Assembly: GCF_006376685.1 (NCBI RefSeq)
Contig: NZ_VEWL01000001.1
Location: forward strand, 623,869 to 687,868
DNA from: Ochrobactrum teleogrylli
Lineage (GTDB): Bacteria > Pseudomonadota > Alphaproteobacteria > Rhizobiales > Rhizobiaceae
DNA length: 64,000 nucleotides
Reading direction: 5' to 3'
In this document: piece by piece, positions 43,154 to 52,805 of the stretch
How positions within the stretch are numbered: the stretch's first letter is position 1
How the letters are laid out: every line of letters begins with the position of its first letter
Notes under the pieces: model-generated
The model's input: the letters and a program-made list of their open reading frames with translations, nothing else
The model's database searches: none
Told to the model about the DNA's origin: nothing
Made by a program: the position numbers and the translations under genes

Positions 43154-43762
43154 TTATCCAAGCTTCAAAGAAGACCGCAGAAATGCGGCTGCCATGACGG
43201 CGCCGTCGGCTGATATCGTATGGCTGACACCGGGCAGGATATGGCAGGTGGAATTCACGCCAATCTCTCCAAGGCGCGCATTCGCGCTTTCGGATTCGCT
43301 TGCCGGAATAACCGGATCGGCGCTGCCGTGCACAAGCATGGCCTGCGTCGCAAGCGTCGGCGTAAACGGTTCTGGCGAAGCCAGCCTGCCAGAAAAGGCA
43401 ACCACAGCGGCAATGGGCCAGCGACCCGAAACCAGAGCGTCAAGCGACATGATCGCTCCTTGCGAAAAACCGACCAGTGCCACGCGGTCGAGTTTGTCGG
43501 CGAAGCCGTGTTCGGAAATGATCCTTGTCAGTGTTTCATCAAAAGGCGCACGCGCCTCGACAATCCGCTGCGGACGGTTGGCCGGGGTGACGCCGCTGAC
43601 GCTGAACCACTGATGGCCCGAGCCACCCTGATCGAAGGCAAAAGGCGCATCAGGCGCTGCAAATACGGTGCCGGGCAAGCTATCGGCCCAGAACGTGCCA
43701 AGCGAAGCGAGGTCCGCGCCGCGACTGCCGACACCGTGAAGGAAAATTACCAAAGAACGCAT
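43154..43762 (-). CDS. Alpha/beta-hydrolase, carboxylesterase/phospholipase type
   Basis: A 202-residue hydrolase of the phospholipase/carboxylesterase (abhydrolase_2) family. The nucleophile elbow is GFSQG, the oxyanion region VIFLHGVGSRG, the acid HGSADPVIP, and the histidine GVSHTIS. It probably hydrolyses short-chain esters in the cytoplasm. It lies 17 bases downstream of the GST gene on the same strand, forming a two-gene unit. Confidence 0.92.
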   Translation of the reverse strand: MRSLVIFLHGVGSRGADLASLGTFWADSLPGTVFAAPDAPFAFDQGGSGHQWFSVSGVTPANRPQRIVEARAPFDETLTRIISEHGFADKLDRVALVGFSQGAIMSLDALVSGRWPIAAVVAFSGRLASPEPFTPTLATQAMLVHGSADPVIPASESESANARLGEIGVNSTCHILPGVSHTISADGAVMAAAFLRSSLKLG

Positions 43763-43779
43763 TTGTCTGTCATTCGCTT

Positions 43780-44748
43780 TCAGATTTGGACGGGAGCCAG
43801 TCCCGGAAGATCGGGGCCAAGCGGCACGATGCCGGTGGGGTTCAGCGCCTTGATGGAATAATAACCGCGCTTGATATGGTCGATGTTGACCGTTTCCCGA
43901 ATGCCGCGAATAACCAGAATTCGCGTCAGCCAGGCGCTGAGCGCCGCATAATCAACCAGCCGACGCAGATTGCACTTGAACAGGCCATGATAGGCCGCAT
44001 CGAAGCGCACCAGAGTAACGAAGAGGCGGATATCCGTTTCGGTGAACTGTTCCCCGAACAGAAACGGCCCCTTGGCCGAAAGCCTTGCCTCCAGTTCATC
44101 AAGCGTGCGGAACACATCGCGGAAGGCTTCGTCATAGGCGATCTGCGTGGTGGCGAAGCCCGCCCGATAGACGCCATTATTCAGGCTCGGATAGATATGT
44201 TCGTTCAGCGCATCGATTTCGGCGCGAAACGGCTCGGGATAAAGGTCGATATCGTTATTGGCGAGATCGCCAAAACCGGTGTTGAACATACGCACGATGT
44301 CGGCGGATTCGTTGTTGACGATGGTTTTGGTCTTTTTGTCCCAAAGTACCGGCACGGTGGCGCGTCCCGTATAGTGGGGATCGGCTTTGGTATAGAGCTC
44401 ATGCATATAGGTTGCGCCATTGAGGCTATCGCGGTTGGACCCCGGATAGTCACCGAAACGCCAGCCCTGATCCGTCAGCGCAGGCTCTACCACCGAGATC
44501 GAAATGAGCTTGTCCAGCCCTTTTAGCTTGCGCGCGATCAGCGTGCGCGAGGCCCATGGGCAGATATAGGCCACATAGAGATGATAGCGGTCGGCTTCCG
44601 CCTTGAAACCCGCCTCGCCGGTCGGTCCCGCGCTGCCATCCGGTGTGACCCAGTGACGGAAACCGGAAATCTGGCGCACGAAGCCGCCCTTCTCATCCTT
44701 GGCCTGAACCGGCTGCCAGTCTTCAGTCCATTTTCCGTCTACCAGCAT
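43780..44748 (-). CDS. Glutathionyl-hydroquinone reductase (Xi-class GST)
   Basis: A 322-residue Xi-class glutathione transferase (YqjG/ECM4 family) that reduces glutathionyl-hydroquinones. The catalytic motif CPWA is at 63-66 (AYICPWASRT), followed by SVVEPALTDQGW, YTKADPHYTGRATVPVLWDKKT and NNESADIVRMFN; the C-domain has FTETDIRLFVTLVRFDAAY. ATG 44748 has AAGGA upstream. With the LysR and esterase genes it suggests a small quinone or xenobiotic defence group. Confidence 0.95.
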   Translation of the reverse strand: MLVDGKWTEDWQPVQAKDEKGGFVRQISGFRHWVTPDGSAGPTGEAGFKAEADRYHLYVAYICPWASRTLIARKLKGLDKLISISVVEPALTDQGWRFGDYPGSNRDSLNGATYMHELYTKADPHYTGRATVPVLWDKKTKTIVNNESADIVRMFNTGFGDLANNDIDLYPEPFRAEIDALNEHIYPSLNNGVYRAGFATTQIAYDEAFRDVFRTLDELEARLSAKGPFLFGEQFTETDIRLFVTLVRFDAAYHGLFKCNLRRLVDYAALSAWLTRILVIRGIRETVNIDHIKRGYYSIKALNPTGIVPLGPDLPGLAPVQI

Positions 44749-44900
44749 GGCGTCTGTCCTTGATGTTCGCATGAAGTACGAGACGCCGTATAGATGCCTC
44801 GTTTCAAACCGTTGATTACTGAACCGGATATTGTCAGAGAAAACGCCCCCTGATTAGCGGGGTGAAACGAAGCTAATTCCTTCCGTTTTGGAAGAAATAA

Positions 44901-46046
44901 TCAGGCTACAATCTGCAATTCCGTACAGATACGGTTACGTCCCAGATCCTTGGCGCGATAAAGCGCGGCATCCGCGCGACGGAAAACCGTCTCAAACCCG
45001 GTATCCGCCGCGGTCAGAAAAGCGATACCGGCGCTGGTGGTGGTGCTGAAAGGAGCATGCGTCGTATCGAAAGACGCCGAAGCAAAAGCCTTGCGGATTT
45101 TGTCCGCGATCGCCAGAACATTCACATTGGATGTTTGGCGCAGGATGAGCACGAATTCCTCGCCGCCTATGCGTGCAATGAGCGCATCCTGCCCGGCATA
45201 GGCACGAATGATGCCTGCGAATTCCAGCAATACGCGATCTCCGACCGTATGACCGTGGCTATCATTGATCGACTTGAAGGCATCCAGATCGAACACGATT
45301 ACGGAATCGCCGATGCGCATCACATCGATGGCCAGACTGTCGTAAAGCGCCCGCCGGTTGAGCAACCCTGTCAGGCTGTCCGTGCGCGCTTCGTTCGCAT
45401 GGCGACGCGCCACACGCGACTGCGTGAAGGTCAGTGATAGCGCCCCGATCCCCGTAATGCCGATGATCGCCATGATGGCATTGAAATCTTCCGCCAGATT
45501 GCTCGGCATACTGGTCAGCGTCCATTGCCGGTCAAAGACAATGACGGAACCGCAGAGCAAAAACGATATGGCCGTCAGCAGATAAAGCACCATCATGCCA
45601 ACAACGGGAACCGGGGCCTCCTCATAGACCGAGATATATTCCCTGGCGGTGATGAACAGCAGAAATGCGGCAATGAAGTTGAAGAGCGCAATGCCGATAC
45701 CGGCAACGCCCAAGACAATCGGCACCAGAACAGCGGTAATCGCTATGATCGAAAATGCAACGAGTTGCTTCCTGTTGACCGGATTGCTGGATATCTGCCT
45801 TGCGCCGACAAACAGCAAAACGAAGCCCACCGTCATGACGCTGAAAGCAATGACCAGCGACGGAACCAGCGCCAGGAGGCCGGAATAGTTGAGCACGGCG
45901 CCCGCGCCGAGCAGGATCATGCCCAGGCAACCCCAGAGCAGGAACCTGTCCATCCGGTTCTGATACCAGACACTCAAAATCGTCAGCGCCACCGCAAGTG
46001 AACACAAGCCCGCTGCGAAGAATAGCGTGTTCTGGTCTAGCTCCAA
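44901..46046 (-). CDS. Membrane-bound diguanylate cyclase (GGDEF)
   Basis: A 381-residue c-di-GMP synthase. Six N-terminal membrane segments (about 1-215) form a putative sensor. The GGDEF domain (about 220-375) has DSLTGLLNRRALYDSL, FDLDAFKSINDSHGHTVGDRVL and the active-site GGEEF. The RxxD inhibitory site five residues before GGEEF is absent (AGQD occupies the place), so product inhibition is not expected. There is no EAL domain and it is monocistronic. Confidence 0.94.
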   Translation of the reverse strand: MELDQNTLFFAAGLCSLAVALTILSVWYQNRMDRFLLWGCLGMILLGAGAVLNYSGLLALVPSLVIAFSVMTVGFVLLFVGARQISSNPVNRKQLVAFSIIAITAVLVPIVLGVAGIGIALFNFIAAFLLFITAREYISVYEEAPVPVVGMMVLYLLTAISFLLCGSVIVFDRQWTLTSMPSNLAEDFNAIMAIIGITGIGALSLTFTQSRVARRHANEARTDSLTGLLNRRALYDSLAIDVMRIGDSVIVFDLDAFKSINDSHGHTVGDRVLLEFAGIIRAYAGQDALIARIGGEEFVLILRQTSNVNVLAIADKIRKAFASASFDTTHAPFSTTTSAGIAFLTAADTGFETVFRRADAALYRAKDLGRNRICTELQIVA

Positions 46047-46342
46047 GATTAACTCCGCACCCCTGTAAAGCGCTTGCGATCCGACAGTGCCGGATCGGCG
46101 CTCTAACTAATTTTTGTCGCGCACATTCTGCCCGAGACCCGTCTTTCGCGGTTTTCGGCGCGTGCTCTCGCCCATATTGAACCGGGAGTTTAGCGACAGA
46201 ATGCCAAAGAATCGATACTTACTTATTTAAGTTAAGATCAAATTCTTACTGCCACCGCGCGGCGGGCAGAAATTTTTTACTTCTTGACCCGAACCGAGCC
46301 AATAAAAATCAAGCATCCCCCGATGTTTTATCTTCAATCTTT

Positions 46343-47824
46343 TCAAGGGGTTTCGACTGTTTCCGGATACTTCCCCGCCACAGCGAAAATCGCATCTGGT
46401 GTTTGCGGCAAAGCGGCAATCTCGCCCAACGGCACCGGCTTTACCGGCTCGCGCAGACGATAAAAACCGATCTGTTCCGGCGTGCAATTGCGCACTTCAG
46501 CCAGAATTTCAGTCACCGTGGAACTGCAAAGACGTCCCTGACATGGCCCCATGCCGCAGCGCACCATGGTCTTGAGCTGGTTGGGACCAACGACATGCGG
46601 CGCGGCATCGCGGATTGTTCCCACCGTCACTTCTTCACAGCGACAGACGATCACACCGCGATCCGCTGGGGCGCGAAATGCCTGCCCCGGCTGATAAAGC
46701 GCATCAATGAAACCCCGCCCCCGCCCCAACCGTCGGCCCTGCCTGCGCAGAACATCGATCTTCGGTTGCAAGCCCGCTGCTCGTTCCGGAAAAATATCCT
46801 GACAGGCGGCCAGTGCCGCAATGCGCCCGCTCACCCCAGCAAGCAAGGCACCGCCGATACCGCCGCCATCGCCCGCAACATAGATCGCCTCGACCGAGCT
46901 TCGACCGTTCTCGCCCAGTTTCGGTTGGAAGCACTTCTGCCCATCGTTCCAGACAAGCGCGCAACCGGACGCATTGGCGAGATTATTGTTCGGAATAACA
47001 CCCTGATGCAGAAAAACACTATCGACGGCAAGCCTGTGTTCCTTGCCATTTGCCGTAAAGACGATGGCCTCGGCCTTGTCTTTTCCAGAAATGGCGATGC
47101 TCGTAACACCGGAAAAGACAGGCACCGATTTTCGCACGTTCAAGAGCAGCGAAAGCCCCTTCAATCCATAGGACGAGGTGAGGAACGACAGCAAATGCGG
47201 CATGGCTTTTCGGCGGTTTTCCACCGGTGTCGTATCGAGCAAGGCAGCGATCTTGCCTCCAGCTTTCAAAAGCTGCACTGCGAACAGGTAGAGCAACGGT
47301 CCTGTGCCCGCCAACACGACGCGCCCTTCTGGAATGAGCCCGGCGGTCTTCAATGCTATCTGCGCCGCACCAACGGTCATCACGGTCGGCAATGTCCAGC
47401 CTTTGACGGGCATCGGGCGTTCCATCGCTCCGGTCGCAAAGACGACGCGGCGCGCATAAACAATCCCGCTTTTGCCGCCTGCCGACAATCGCAGTTCAAC
47501 GCCGGTTCCGTTCGGTTCTTCCCGCTGCTCGACGCTCCAGACAAGCGCCTGCGGCACGTAGGTTGTTTCGCTTGCCAGAAACGCTTTCAGAACATTTTTG
47601 CCGCGCCAATAGTCTTTGCCGAGAAACGGTCGGCGCTCAGGTCTATTCTGTTCGATGCCGCGATAAATCTGCCCGCCCGCTGCGGGATTTTCGTCGAACA
47701 GCACCACCTTTGCGCCGATTGCGCTCGCTTCGGCAGCAGCAGCCATGCCTGCCGCGCCTGCACCAATGATGGCGAGGTCGTACAACGTATCGAGCGCGTG
47801 AATATCGAAAACTGACCTAACCAT
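46343..47824 (-). CDS. NAD(P)/FAD oxidoreductase with BFD-like [2Fe-2S] domain (opine/hydroxyproline oxidase alpha-type, HcnB-like)
   Basis: A 493-residue flavoprotein with the two-dinucleotide-binding fold: DLAIIGAGAAGMAAAAEA near residue 17 and VVLAGTGPLLYLFAVQLL near 160. A C-terminal BFD-like [2Fe-2S] site follows at about 410-460 (VCRCEEVT ... RCGMGPCQGRLC). This is the alpha-subunit architecture of octopine/nopaline oxidase, HcnB and D-hydroxyproline dehydrogenase. ATG 47824 fits the GGAGG spacing; two other starts are in frame. It overlaps the [2Fe-2S] gene by eight bases and is last in the operon. Confidence 0.88.
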   Translation of the reverse strand: MVRSVFDIHALDTLYDLAIIGAGAAGMAAAAEASAIGAKVVLFDENPAAGGQIYRGIEQNRPERRPFLGKDYWRGKNVLKAFLASETTYVPQALVWSVEQREEPNGTGVELRLSAGGKSGIVYARRVVFATGAMERPMPVKGWTLPTVMTVGAAQIALKTAGLIPEGRVVLAGTGPLLYLFAVQLLKAGGKIAALLDTTPVENRRKAMPHLLSFLTSSYGLKGLSLLLNVRKSVPVFSGVTSIAISGKDKAEAIVFTANGKEHRLAVDSVFLHQGVIPNNNLANASGCALVWNDGQKCFQPKLGENGRSSVEAIYVAGDGGGIGGALLAGVSGRIAALAACQDIFPERAAGLQPKIDVLRRQGRRLGRGRGFIDALYQPGQAFRAPADRGVIVCRCEEVTVGTIRDAAPHVVGPNQLKTMVRCGMGPCQGRLCSSTVTEILAEVRNCTPEQIGFYRLREPVKPVPLGEIAALPQTPDAIFAVAGKYPETVETP

Positions 47825-48122
47825 TATCATTCCCCTCCAAAGCGCGCGCGCCACTTTGGGACGAAATGATCATTCCGTCAGACACTTGTGTCATGCAGGC
47901 CTGCCGGTTCTGCACGCCATTGATGGTAACAAGGCACTCGAAACAGACGCCCATCAGGCAATAGGCGGCGCGTGGTTGATCGCCCACGACACTGTTTCTA
48001 AGCTTGGTTATGCCCTCGCCAAGCAAGGCGGCGGCGACCGTTACATGTGCAGACACGGTCAGCGGGCGCGCATCGAAGGTAATCGACACGGTTTCGTTCG
48101 GAATGTCGGTTTTACGAAACAT
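47817..48122 (-). CDS. (2Fe-2S) ferredoxin-like subunit of opine/hydroxyproline-type oxidase (HcnA-like)
   Basis: A 101-residue small subunit with a plant-type [2Fe-2S] binding pattern: AAYCLMGVCFECLVTINGVQNRQACMTQV supplies four cysteines (read in parts). It has the length and pattern of the HcnA/OoxC gamma-type subunits. ATG 48122 is preceded by GGAGG. It overlaps the FAD gene after it by eight bases and the preceding oxidase gene by 11 bases, indicating coupled synthesis of one complex. Confidence 0.88.
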   Translation of the reverse strand: MFRKTDIPNETVSITFDARPLTVSAHVTVAAALLGEGITKLRNSVVGDQPRAAYCLMGVCFECLVTINGVQNRQACMTQVSDGMIISSQSGARALEGNDNG

Positions 48123-49227
48123 GGAACCTCCGCCCGGAGAATGCATCATCCGCCAGATGCTTTGCATCGGTTGCGATTTGCTGCGCAATCGTAATGGCGT
48201 GATTGGCTGCCAGCGTCACGCCCGAATGGCACATGACCACGTAAGCGCCGGGATGGCTCGCGGACTGCTCATAGATCGGCAAGCCATCCGGTGTCTTGAC
48301 GCGAAACCCTGCCCAGCTTCGCACGACATTGACCTCTGCCAGATGCGGAAAGGCCCGCACAGCCCGGTTGGCCAGAACCGCGCTGATATCCTGATTGGTG
48401 GCAATCCGGTCCGTATGCGTCTCCTGACTATCGCCGATCATAACACCGCCCTCATCGGTCTGGCGCAGCGTCGCCGCCGTATAGGGGAAGAATGGCGCAC
48501 ATTTTTCCGTCACCAGAATCTGCCCTTTGCTGCGCACCACCGGCGTATGCAAGCCGACACCTTGAGCCAGGACGGGGTTGCCATTGCCAGCCGCAAGGAC
48601 AACGCGCTCGGTGAAAACTTCGCCCCAAGTGCCACGCAGCAGAAACCCGCCGTCTTGCGGAGTAACCGAGGTCACTTCGCTGTGCGGCTGATAGGAAGCG
48701 CCGAGCTTCAACATGCCTTCATGCAAAGCATGAAACAGACGCAGTGAATTCACGTCGCCATCCATGGGGGAATAGATCGAGCCGATAACATCACGACCAA
48801 TTGACGGCAGCATTTTTGCCGTTCCGCTGTGGTCGAGCACGACATGCTCCGGCGCGTCATGGCCCAGTTCACGTGCAACGGCCTCTACATCGCCCGTGTA
48901 CATTTCAAGCTCGCGCTCGTCGTAGCAGAAAATGAAAGCGCCCTTCTGTTTTAAGGCGACATCAATGCCGGTCACTTCACGCAGATCATCTGCCAATGTC
49001 GGCCACAGCCGCGCCGATTGCATCGTCCAACGCGCATAATGTGGAGCGCCGACACCCTTTCCCTGCACCCAGATGAGCGCGAAATTGGCACGTGATGCGC
49101 GCAACGAAAGGTCTTCACCATCAAGAAGCAGCGGGCGCATGCCAGAGCGTAAAAGCCCCCAGGCAATGGCCGAGCCCACCAGCCCTGCCCCGACGATAAC
49201 AATGTTCTGATCCGGCAAACTGCGCAT
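48112..49227 (-). CDS. FAD-dependent oxidase, DadA/OoxB type (catalytic subunit)
   Basis: A 371-residue DAO-family flavoprotein. The FAD motif is NIVIVGAGLVGSAIAWGLL; SWAGFRVKTPDGLPIYEQ and CHSGVTLAANHAITIA are typical of DadA, sarcosine oxidase beta and opine oxidase beta subunits. With the two downstream genes it forms an alpha-beta-gamma oxidase that oxidises an N-substituted amino acid (opine, D-hydroxyproline or similar); the substrate is unresolved. The start is taken at ATG 49227 (TTG 49239 is in frame). A divergent binding protein gene lies across 294 bases. Confidence 0.88.
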   Translation of the reverse strand: MRSLPDQNIVIVGAGLVGSAIAWGLLRSGMRPLLLDGEDLSLRASRANFALIWVQGKGVGAPHYARWTMQSARLWPTLADDLREVTGIDVALKQKGAFIFCYDERELEMYTGDVEAVARELGHDAPEHVVLDHSGTAKMLPSIGRDVIGSIYSPMDGDVNSLRLFHALHEGMLKLGASYQPHSEVTSVTPQDGGFLLRGTWGEVFTERVVLAAGNGNPVLAQGVGLHTPVVRSKGQILVTEKCAPFFPYTAATLRQTDEGGVMIGDSQETHTDRIATNQDISAVLANRAVRAFPHLAEVNVVRSWAGFRVKTPDGLPIYEQSASHPGAYVVMCHSGVTLAANHAITIAQQIATDAKHLADDAFSGRRFHVS

Positions 49228-49535
49228 TCGACTGTTCAATCACATCATTTCATATATGCCGTGGTTCCCTGAAAGGCACGATCAAGAAAACACGGGCACG
49301 CAGACGTTTGACAGTGTGCTACCGCGCAGTCAAATTCCAAATGGAAGCAGGCAATCATAAGTTACGCGAAACGCTCCGTACACGCAGGATCATGATAATA
49401 GCTATTGAAAATTATTACAGAAATTGCGTAGAAATTAGAAAAAATTACCACGAATGCAACCAGCGGTCCCGATAGAACGGAACCCAAGAGTACGCCTGCA
49501 ACCCAGGCCCAATTCATACAATGCGAGTACCCGCC

Positions 49536-51113
49536 ATGTCGGATCACAACCCCAACTCTCTTTCCCCAAATCGCCGTCAGTTTTTGCTTGGAGCAGGCAG
49601 TGCACTGGCGCTTGGCGCGACCGGCAGCTTCTGGATGCCCGGTCAGGCGCGCGCGCAGGATGCCGCGCCACGCAAGGGCGGCCATCTGATCATGGGTCTC
49701 GACACGGCGTCGAGTTCAGACCGGCTCGATCCGGCCTATTATCCGGAAGCCTATATGTATTCGGTGGGTTTTCAGCTCTTCAACACCCTGCTTGAACCGA
49801 CCCCGGACGGTCGCCTCTACGGCGCGCTTGTCGAAAGCTGGGAAGCGACCAAGCCTGATGCATCGCAGTGGGTTTTCAAGCTCAAGAAGGGCATCCAGTT
49901 CCACAACGGCAAAGAGCTGAAAGCCGAAGACGTCATCTATTCGCTGAACCATCATCGCGGCGAAAACAGCAATTCCGGTGGCAAAGGCTTCCTGCTCGCT
50001 GTGACGGAATTGAAGGCGACCGATCCATATGAAGTGACGATCACGCTCGACAAGGGCAATGCCGACTTCCCCGCAGCTCTGACCGACGTGCATCTTGGTA
50101 TCACGCCGCTCGATGCGGATTTCGATAAGGGTATCGGCACCGGCGCTTTCATTCTGGAAGATTTCCAGCCGGGCGTCCGGGCGCTGACACGCCGCAACCC
50201 GAACTATTGGGCGCCAGATCGCGCCAATGTGGAATCCGTCGAAACGATCGCCATGAGCGATGCGACCGCCCGCATGGCCGCATTGCTGAGCGGGCAGGTT
50301 CATGTCGTCAATCGCGTAGACGCCCGCTCGGTAGGTCTCGTTTCGTCGCGTCCCGGCGTGCAGATCCTGAAAACGCCGGAAAACACCATGTATTGCCTAC
50401 CAATGCGGGTCGATACGGCACCGTTTGACAATAATGATGTACGTCTGGCGCTGAAATACGCCATCGACCGCGAAGAACTGCAGAAGAGCATTCTTGGCGG
50501 CACCGGCTCAATTGGCAACGACAATCCGATTTCGTCGTCAAACCCGTATTATTCCAAGGACATTCCGCAGCGCGCCTACGACCCGGAAAAGGCGGCCTTC
50601 CACTTCAAAAAGTCTGGCTATAGCGGAAATATTCCGCTGGTCGTTTCCGAAAACGGTTTCCCCGGCGCGGTTGATGCGGCGCAGGTCTATCAGGCAGCAG
50701 CCGCCAAGGCCGGTATCACCATCGACGTGGAACGCGTGCCGTCCGACGGCTATTGGGACGAAATCTGGCTGAAGCGCCCGTTCGTCGCCTCCAACTGGGC
50801 CGTTCGCCCGACCGCCGACGCCATGCTGTCGATGATCCTGCAATCGGATGCGCCGTGGAACGAAACCGCCTGGAAGAACGAAGCCTTCGACAAGCTGCTT
50901 GCTGAAGCCCGCGTCGAACTGGACGAGGAAAAGCGCAAGAAAATCTACCATGACATTCAGGTAATCATGGTGGATGAAGGCGGTGAGCTTATCCCGCTCT
51001 TTGCCGACAACCTTGCCGCAGCAACGGACAAGATCAAGGGCTTTACCCCGACGCCATCCGGCGGCGATATGAGCGGCTATCGTTTGGCGGAAAAAATCTG
51101 GTTCGAGGAATAA
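49536..51113 (+). CDS. ABC transporter substrate-binding protein, family 5, Tat-exported
   Basis: A 525-residue peptide/nickel/opine-type binding protein (SBP_bac_5). The twin-arginine signal NRRQFLLGAGSALALGATG ends near AQAR-AQ, and the mature protein has FQLFNTLLEP, WVFKLKKGIQFHNGKELKAEDV, GTGAFILEDFQPG and VRLALKYAIDREEL. No permease or ATPase gene is adjacent, so it is an orphan component or works with a distant transporter. ATG 49536 is chosen before the Tat motif; ATG 49521 is in frame. Its promoter faces the oxidase operon, suggesting that it collects the oxidase substrate. Confidence 0.9.
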   Translation: MSDHNPNSLSPNRRQFLLGAGSALALGATGSFWMPGQARAQDAAPRKGGHLIMGLDTASSSDRLDPAYYPEAYMYSVGFQLFNTLLEPTPDGRLYGALVESWEATKPDASQWVFKLKKGIQFHNGKELKAEDVIYSLNHHRGENSNSGGKGFLLAVTELKATDPYEVTITLDKGNADFPAALTDVHLGITPLDADFDKGIGTGAFILEDFQPGVRALTRRNPNYWAPDRANVESVETIAMSDATARMAALLSGQVHVVNRVDARSVGLVSSRPGVQILKTPENTMYCLPMRVDTAPFDNNDVRLALKYAIDREELQKSILGGTGSIGNDNPISSSNPYYSKDIPQRAYDPEKAAFHFKKSGYSGNIPLVVSENGFPGAVDAAQVYQAAAAKAGITIDVERVPSDGYWDEIWLKRPFVASNWAVRPTADAMLSMILQSDAPWNETAWKNEAFDKLLAEARVELDEEKRKKIYHDIQVIMVDEGGELIPLFADNLAAATDKIKGFTPTPSGGDMSGYRLAEKIWFEE

Positions 51114-51142
51114 TCGACCGAACACAAGAAGCGTATCTAAAC

Positions 51143-51184
51143 AAAAGCCTCCTTGCCGGGAACGCTCGGCAAGGAGGCTTTTTT
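51143..51184. terminator. Bidirectional intrinsic terminator
   Basis: A 16-bp stem AAAAGCCTCCTTGCCG / CGGCAAGGAGGCTTTT with an eight-base loop lies between the convergent binding protein and MFS genes, with T-runs on both strands. Confidence 0.93.
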
Positions 51185-51193
51185 CGTTGTCGC

Positions 51194-52627
51194 TTACTTG
51201 CCCCGCATCTGTTCGCCTGCATTTTTGGCAAAACGCAGGTTCCAGAAGGTCGCCGTCAGCGAAATGCCGGTGACGACGAGAAACGCCGTCGAGAAATCGG
51301 AGATGACGGGCACGTCACGGGCATGCAGGTTCATGGATGCATGCAGTATCAGTGCCGCCACACAAACGCCGACCGACAGCATGAGCTGCTGGAACGTTGA
51401 ATAGAAGCTGTTGGCGGAACTCATCCGCTTTGCGTCCACCCGGTCATACGCCACGGTGTTATAGGCAGTGAACTGGAACGACATGGAAAAGCCCGACATG
51501 GCCAGCACGATGAAGATCAGCCAGTGCGGCCAGTCCGGCGTGAAAAAGGCGCAGATCGCATAGCTGCATGCAGAGAATATGCCATTGACGACCAGCGACA
51601 TCCGGAAGCCGAACTGCCGGATAATGCGCGGCGCGAAGGCCTTCATGGCCAGCGCACCAAGCGCAGTCGCAAGCACCATATTGCCCGCCGCAACGGCAGA
51701 CAGGCCAAAGCCGATTTGAAGCATCAGTGGCAGCAGAAACGGATGCGCGCCCTGCGTGATACGAGTGATCGACCCCGCAATCATCGAGGTTCCGAAGCTT
51801 TCAATCCGCAGCAGAGAAAAATCTAACATCGGCGCCGGATGACGGCGCGAATGGACGATTGTGGCAACCCCGAAGACAATGCCGACCACAAACAGTTTCA
51901 GCGCCAGGTTCCCGCCTTCGGGATTGCTCGCCGTTTCCAGACTGAACAGCAGGGCACCGAGCGCAATACCGGACAGGATCAAGCCCATGAAATCGAACGG
52001 TTCACGCGTTTCGCTTTTATATTCGCCGATATAAAGCGATACGAAAACCATGCCCAGAATGCCGATGGGAACATTGATGTAGAAAATCCAGCGCCAGTCC
52101 AGATATGTCACAAACAGACCACCGAGCGGCGGCCCGAGAATGGGGCCCATAAGGGCTGGCACCAGCATCCACGACATGGCGGCGATGAGGTCTTTGCGTT
52201 CCACGGAGCGGATCAGCACCAGACGACCGACCGGCAGCATCATCGCGCCGCCTGCGCCCTGCAACAGCCGGGCCGCGACCAGACAGGGCAGGTTCGGCGC
52301 CTGCGCGCAGAGCACGGAACCCAGAATGAAGATTGCAATCGCGAAGCGGAAAACCGTGCGCGTGCCGAAGCGGTCGGCGATCTTGCCACTGGCCGGGATG
52401 AAAATCGCAAGGCTCAGCAGATAGGAAGTCAGTGCCACGCTCATGGAAGGCGCCCCGACATTGAAATCGCGCGCCATGGTCGGCAGTGCCGTGGCCAGAA
52501 TGGTCGCGTCGAGCTGTTCCATCAGCATGGCGCTGGCGACAATCAGTGCGACGATGCGAAAATTGCTTTTGCCCTCCGAAGCTGCGGCTTCGGCGGTTGA
52601 ATTCTGGCTCTCGAGGCTGACACTCAT
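51194..52627 (-). CDS. DHA2-family (14-TMS) multidrug efflux MFS transporter
   Basis: A 477-residue major facilitator of the EmrB/QacA (DHA2) type. Hallmarks are LDATILATALPTMARDFNVG in TM1, RFGTRTVFRFAIAIFILGS (motif A), LLQGAGGAMMLPVGRLVLIR and the antiporter motif region VPALMGPILGPPLGGLFVTYLDWRWIFYINVPIGI (read in parts). About 14 hydrophobic segments are predicted. No membrane-fusion partner (EmrA) is adjacent, so it may act alone. The substrate is unknown. Confidence 0.93.
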   Translation of the reverse strand: MSVSLESQNSTAEAAASEGKSNFRIVALIVASAMLMEQLDATILATALPTMARDFNVGAPSMSVALTSYLLSLAIFIPASGKIADRFGTRTVFRFAIAIFILGSVLCAQAPNLPCLVAARLLQGAGGAMMLPVGRLVLIRSVERKDLIAAMSWMLVPALMGPILGPPLGGLFVTYLDWRWIFYINVPIGILGMVFVSLYIGEYKSETREPFDFMGLILSGIALGALLFSLETASNPEGGNLALKLFVVGIVFGVATIVHSRRHPAPMLDFSLLRIESFGTSMIAGSITRITQGAHPFLLPLMLQIGFGLSAVAAGNMVLATALGALAMKAFAPRIIRQFGFRMSLVVNGIFSACSYAICAFFTPDWPHWLIFIVLAMSGFSMSFQFTAYNTVAYDRVDAKRMSSANSFYSTFQQLMLSVGVCVAALILHASMNLHARDVPVISDFSTAFLVVTGISLTATFWNLRFAKNAGEQMRGK

Positions 52628-52805
52628 GGCTATTCCAGCGCTGCGGACTCGCTCGCCGAGACAATGCCGATCAGCGAGTAAACAATGGACGACTCACACA
52701 AAACTGCGAGCAGTAAACTCAGTCCTCCACCGTTGACGGCATATATCACAGATCACGGCGAAACATAGCCGCTCAAGAGAATTTGACCTCGGATTCATTT
52801 ATGGA

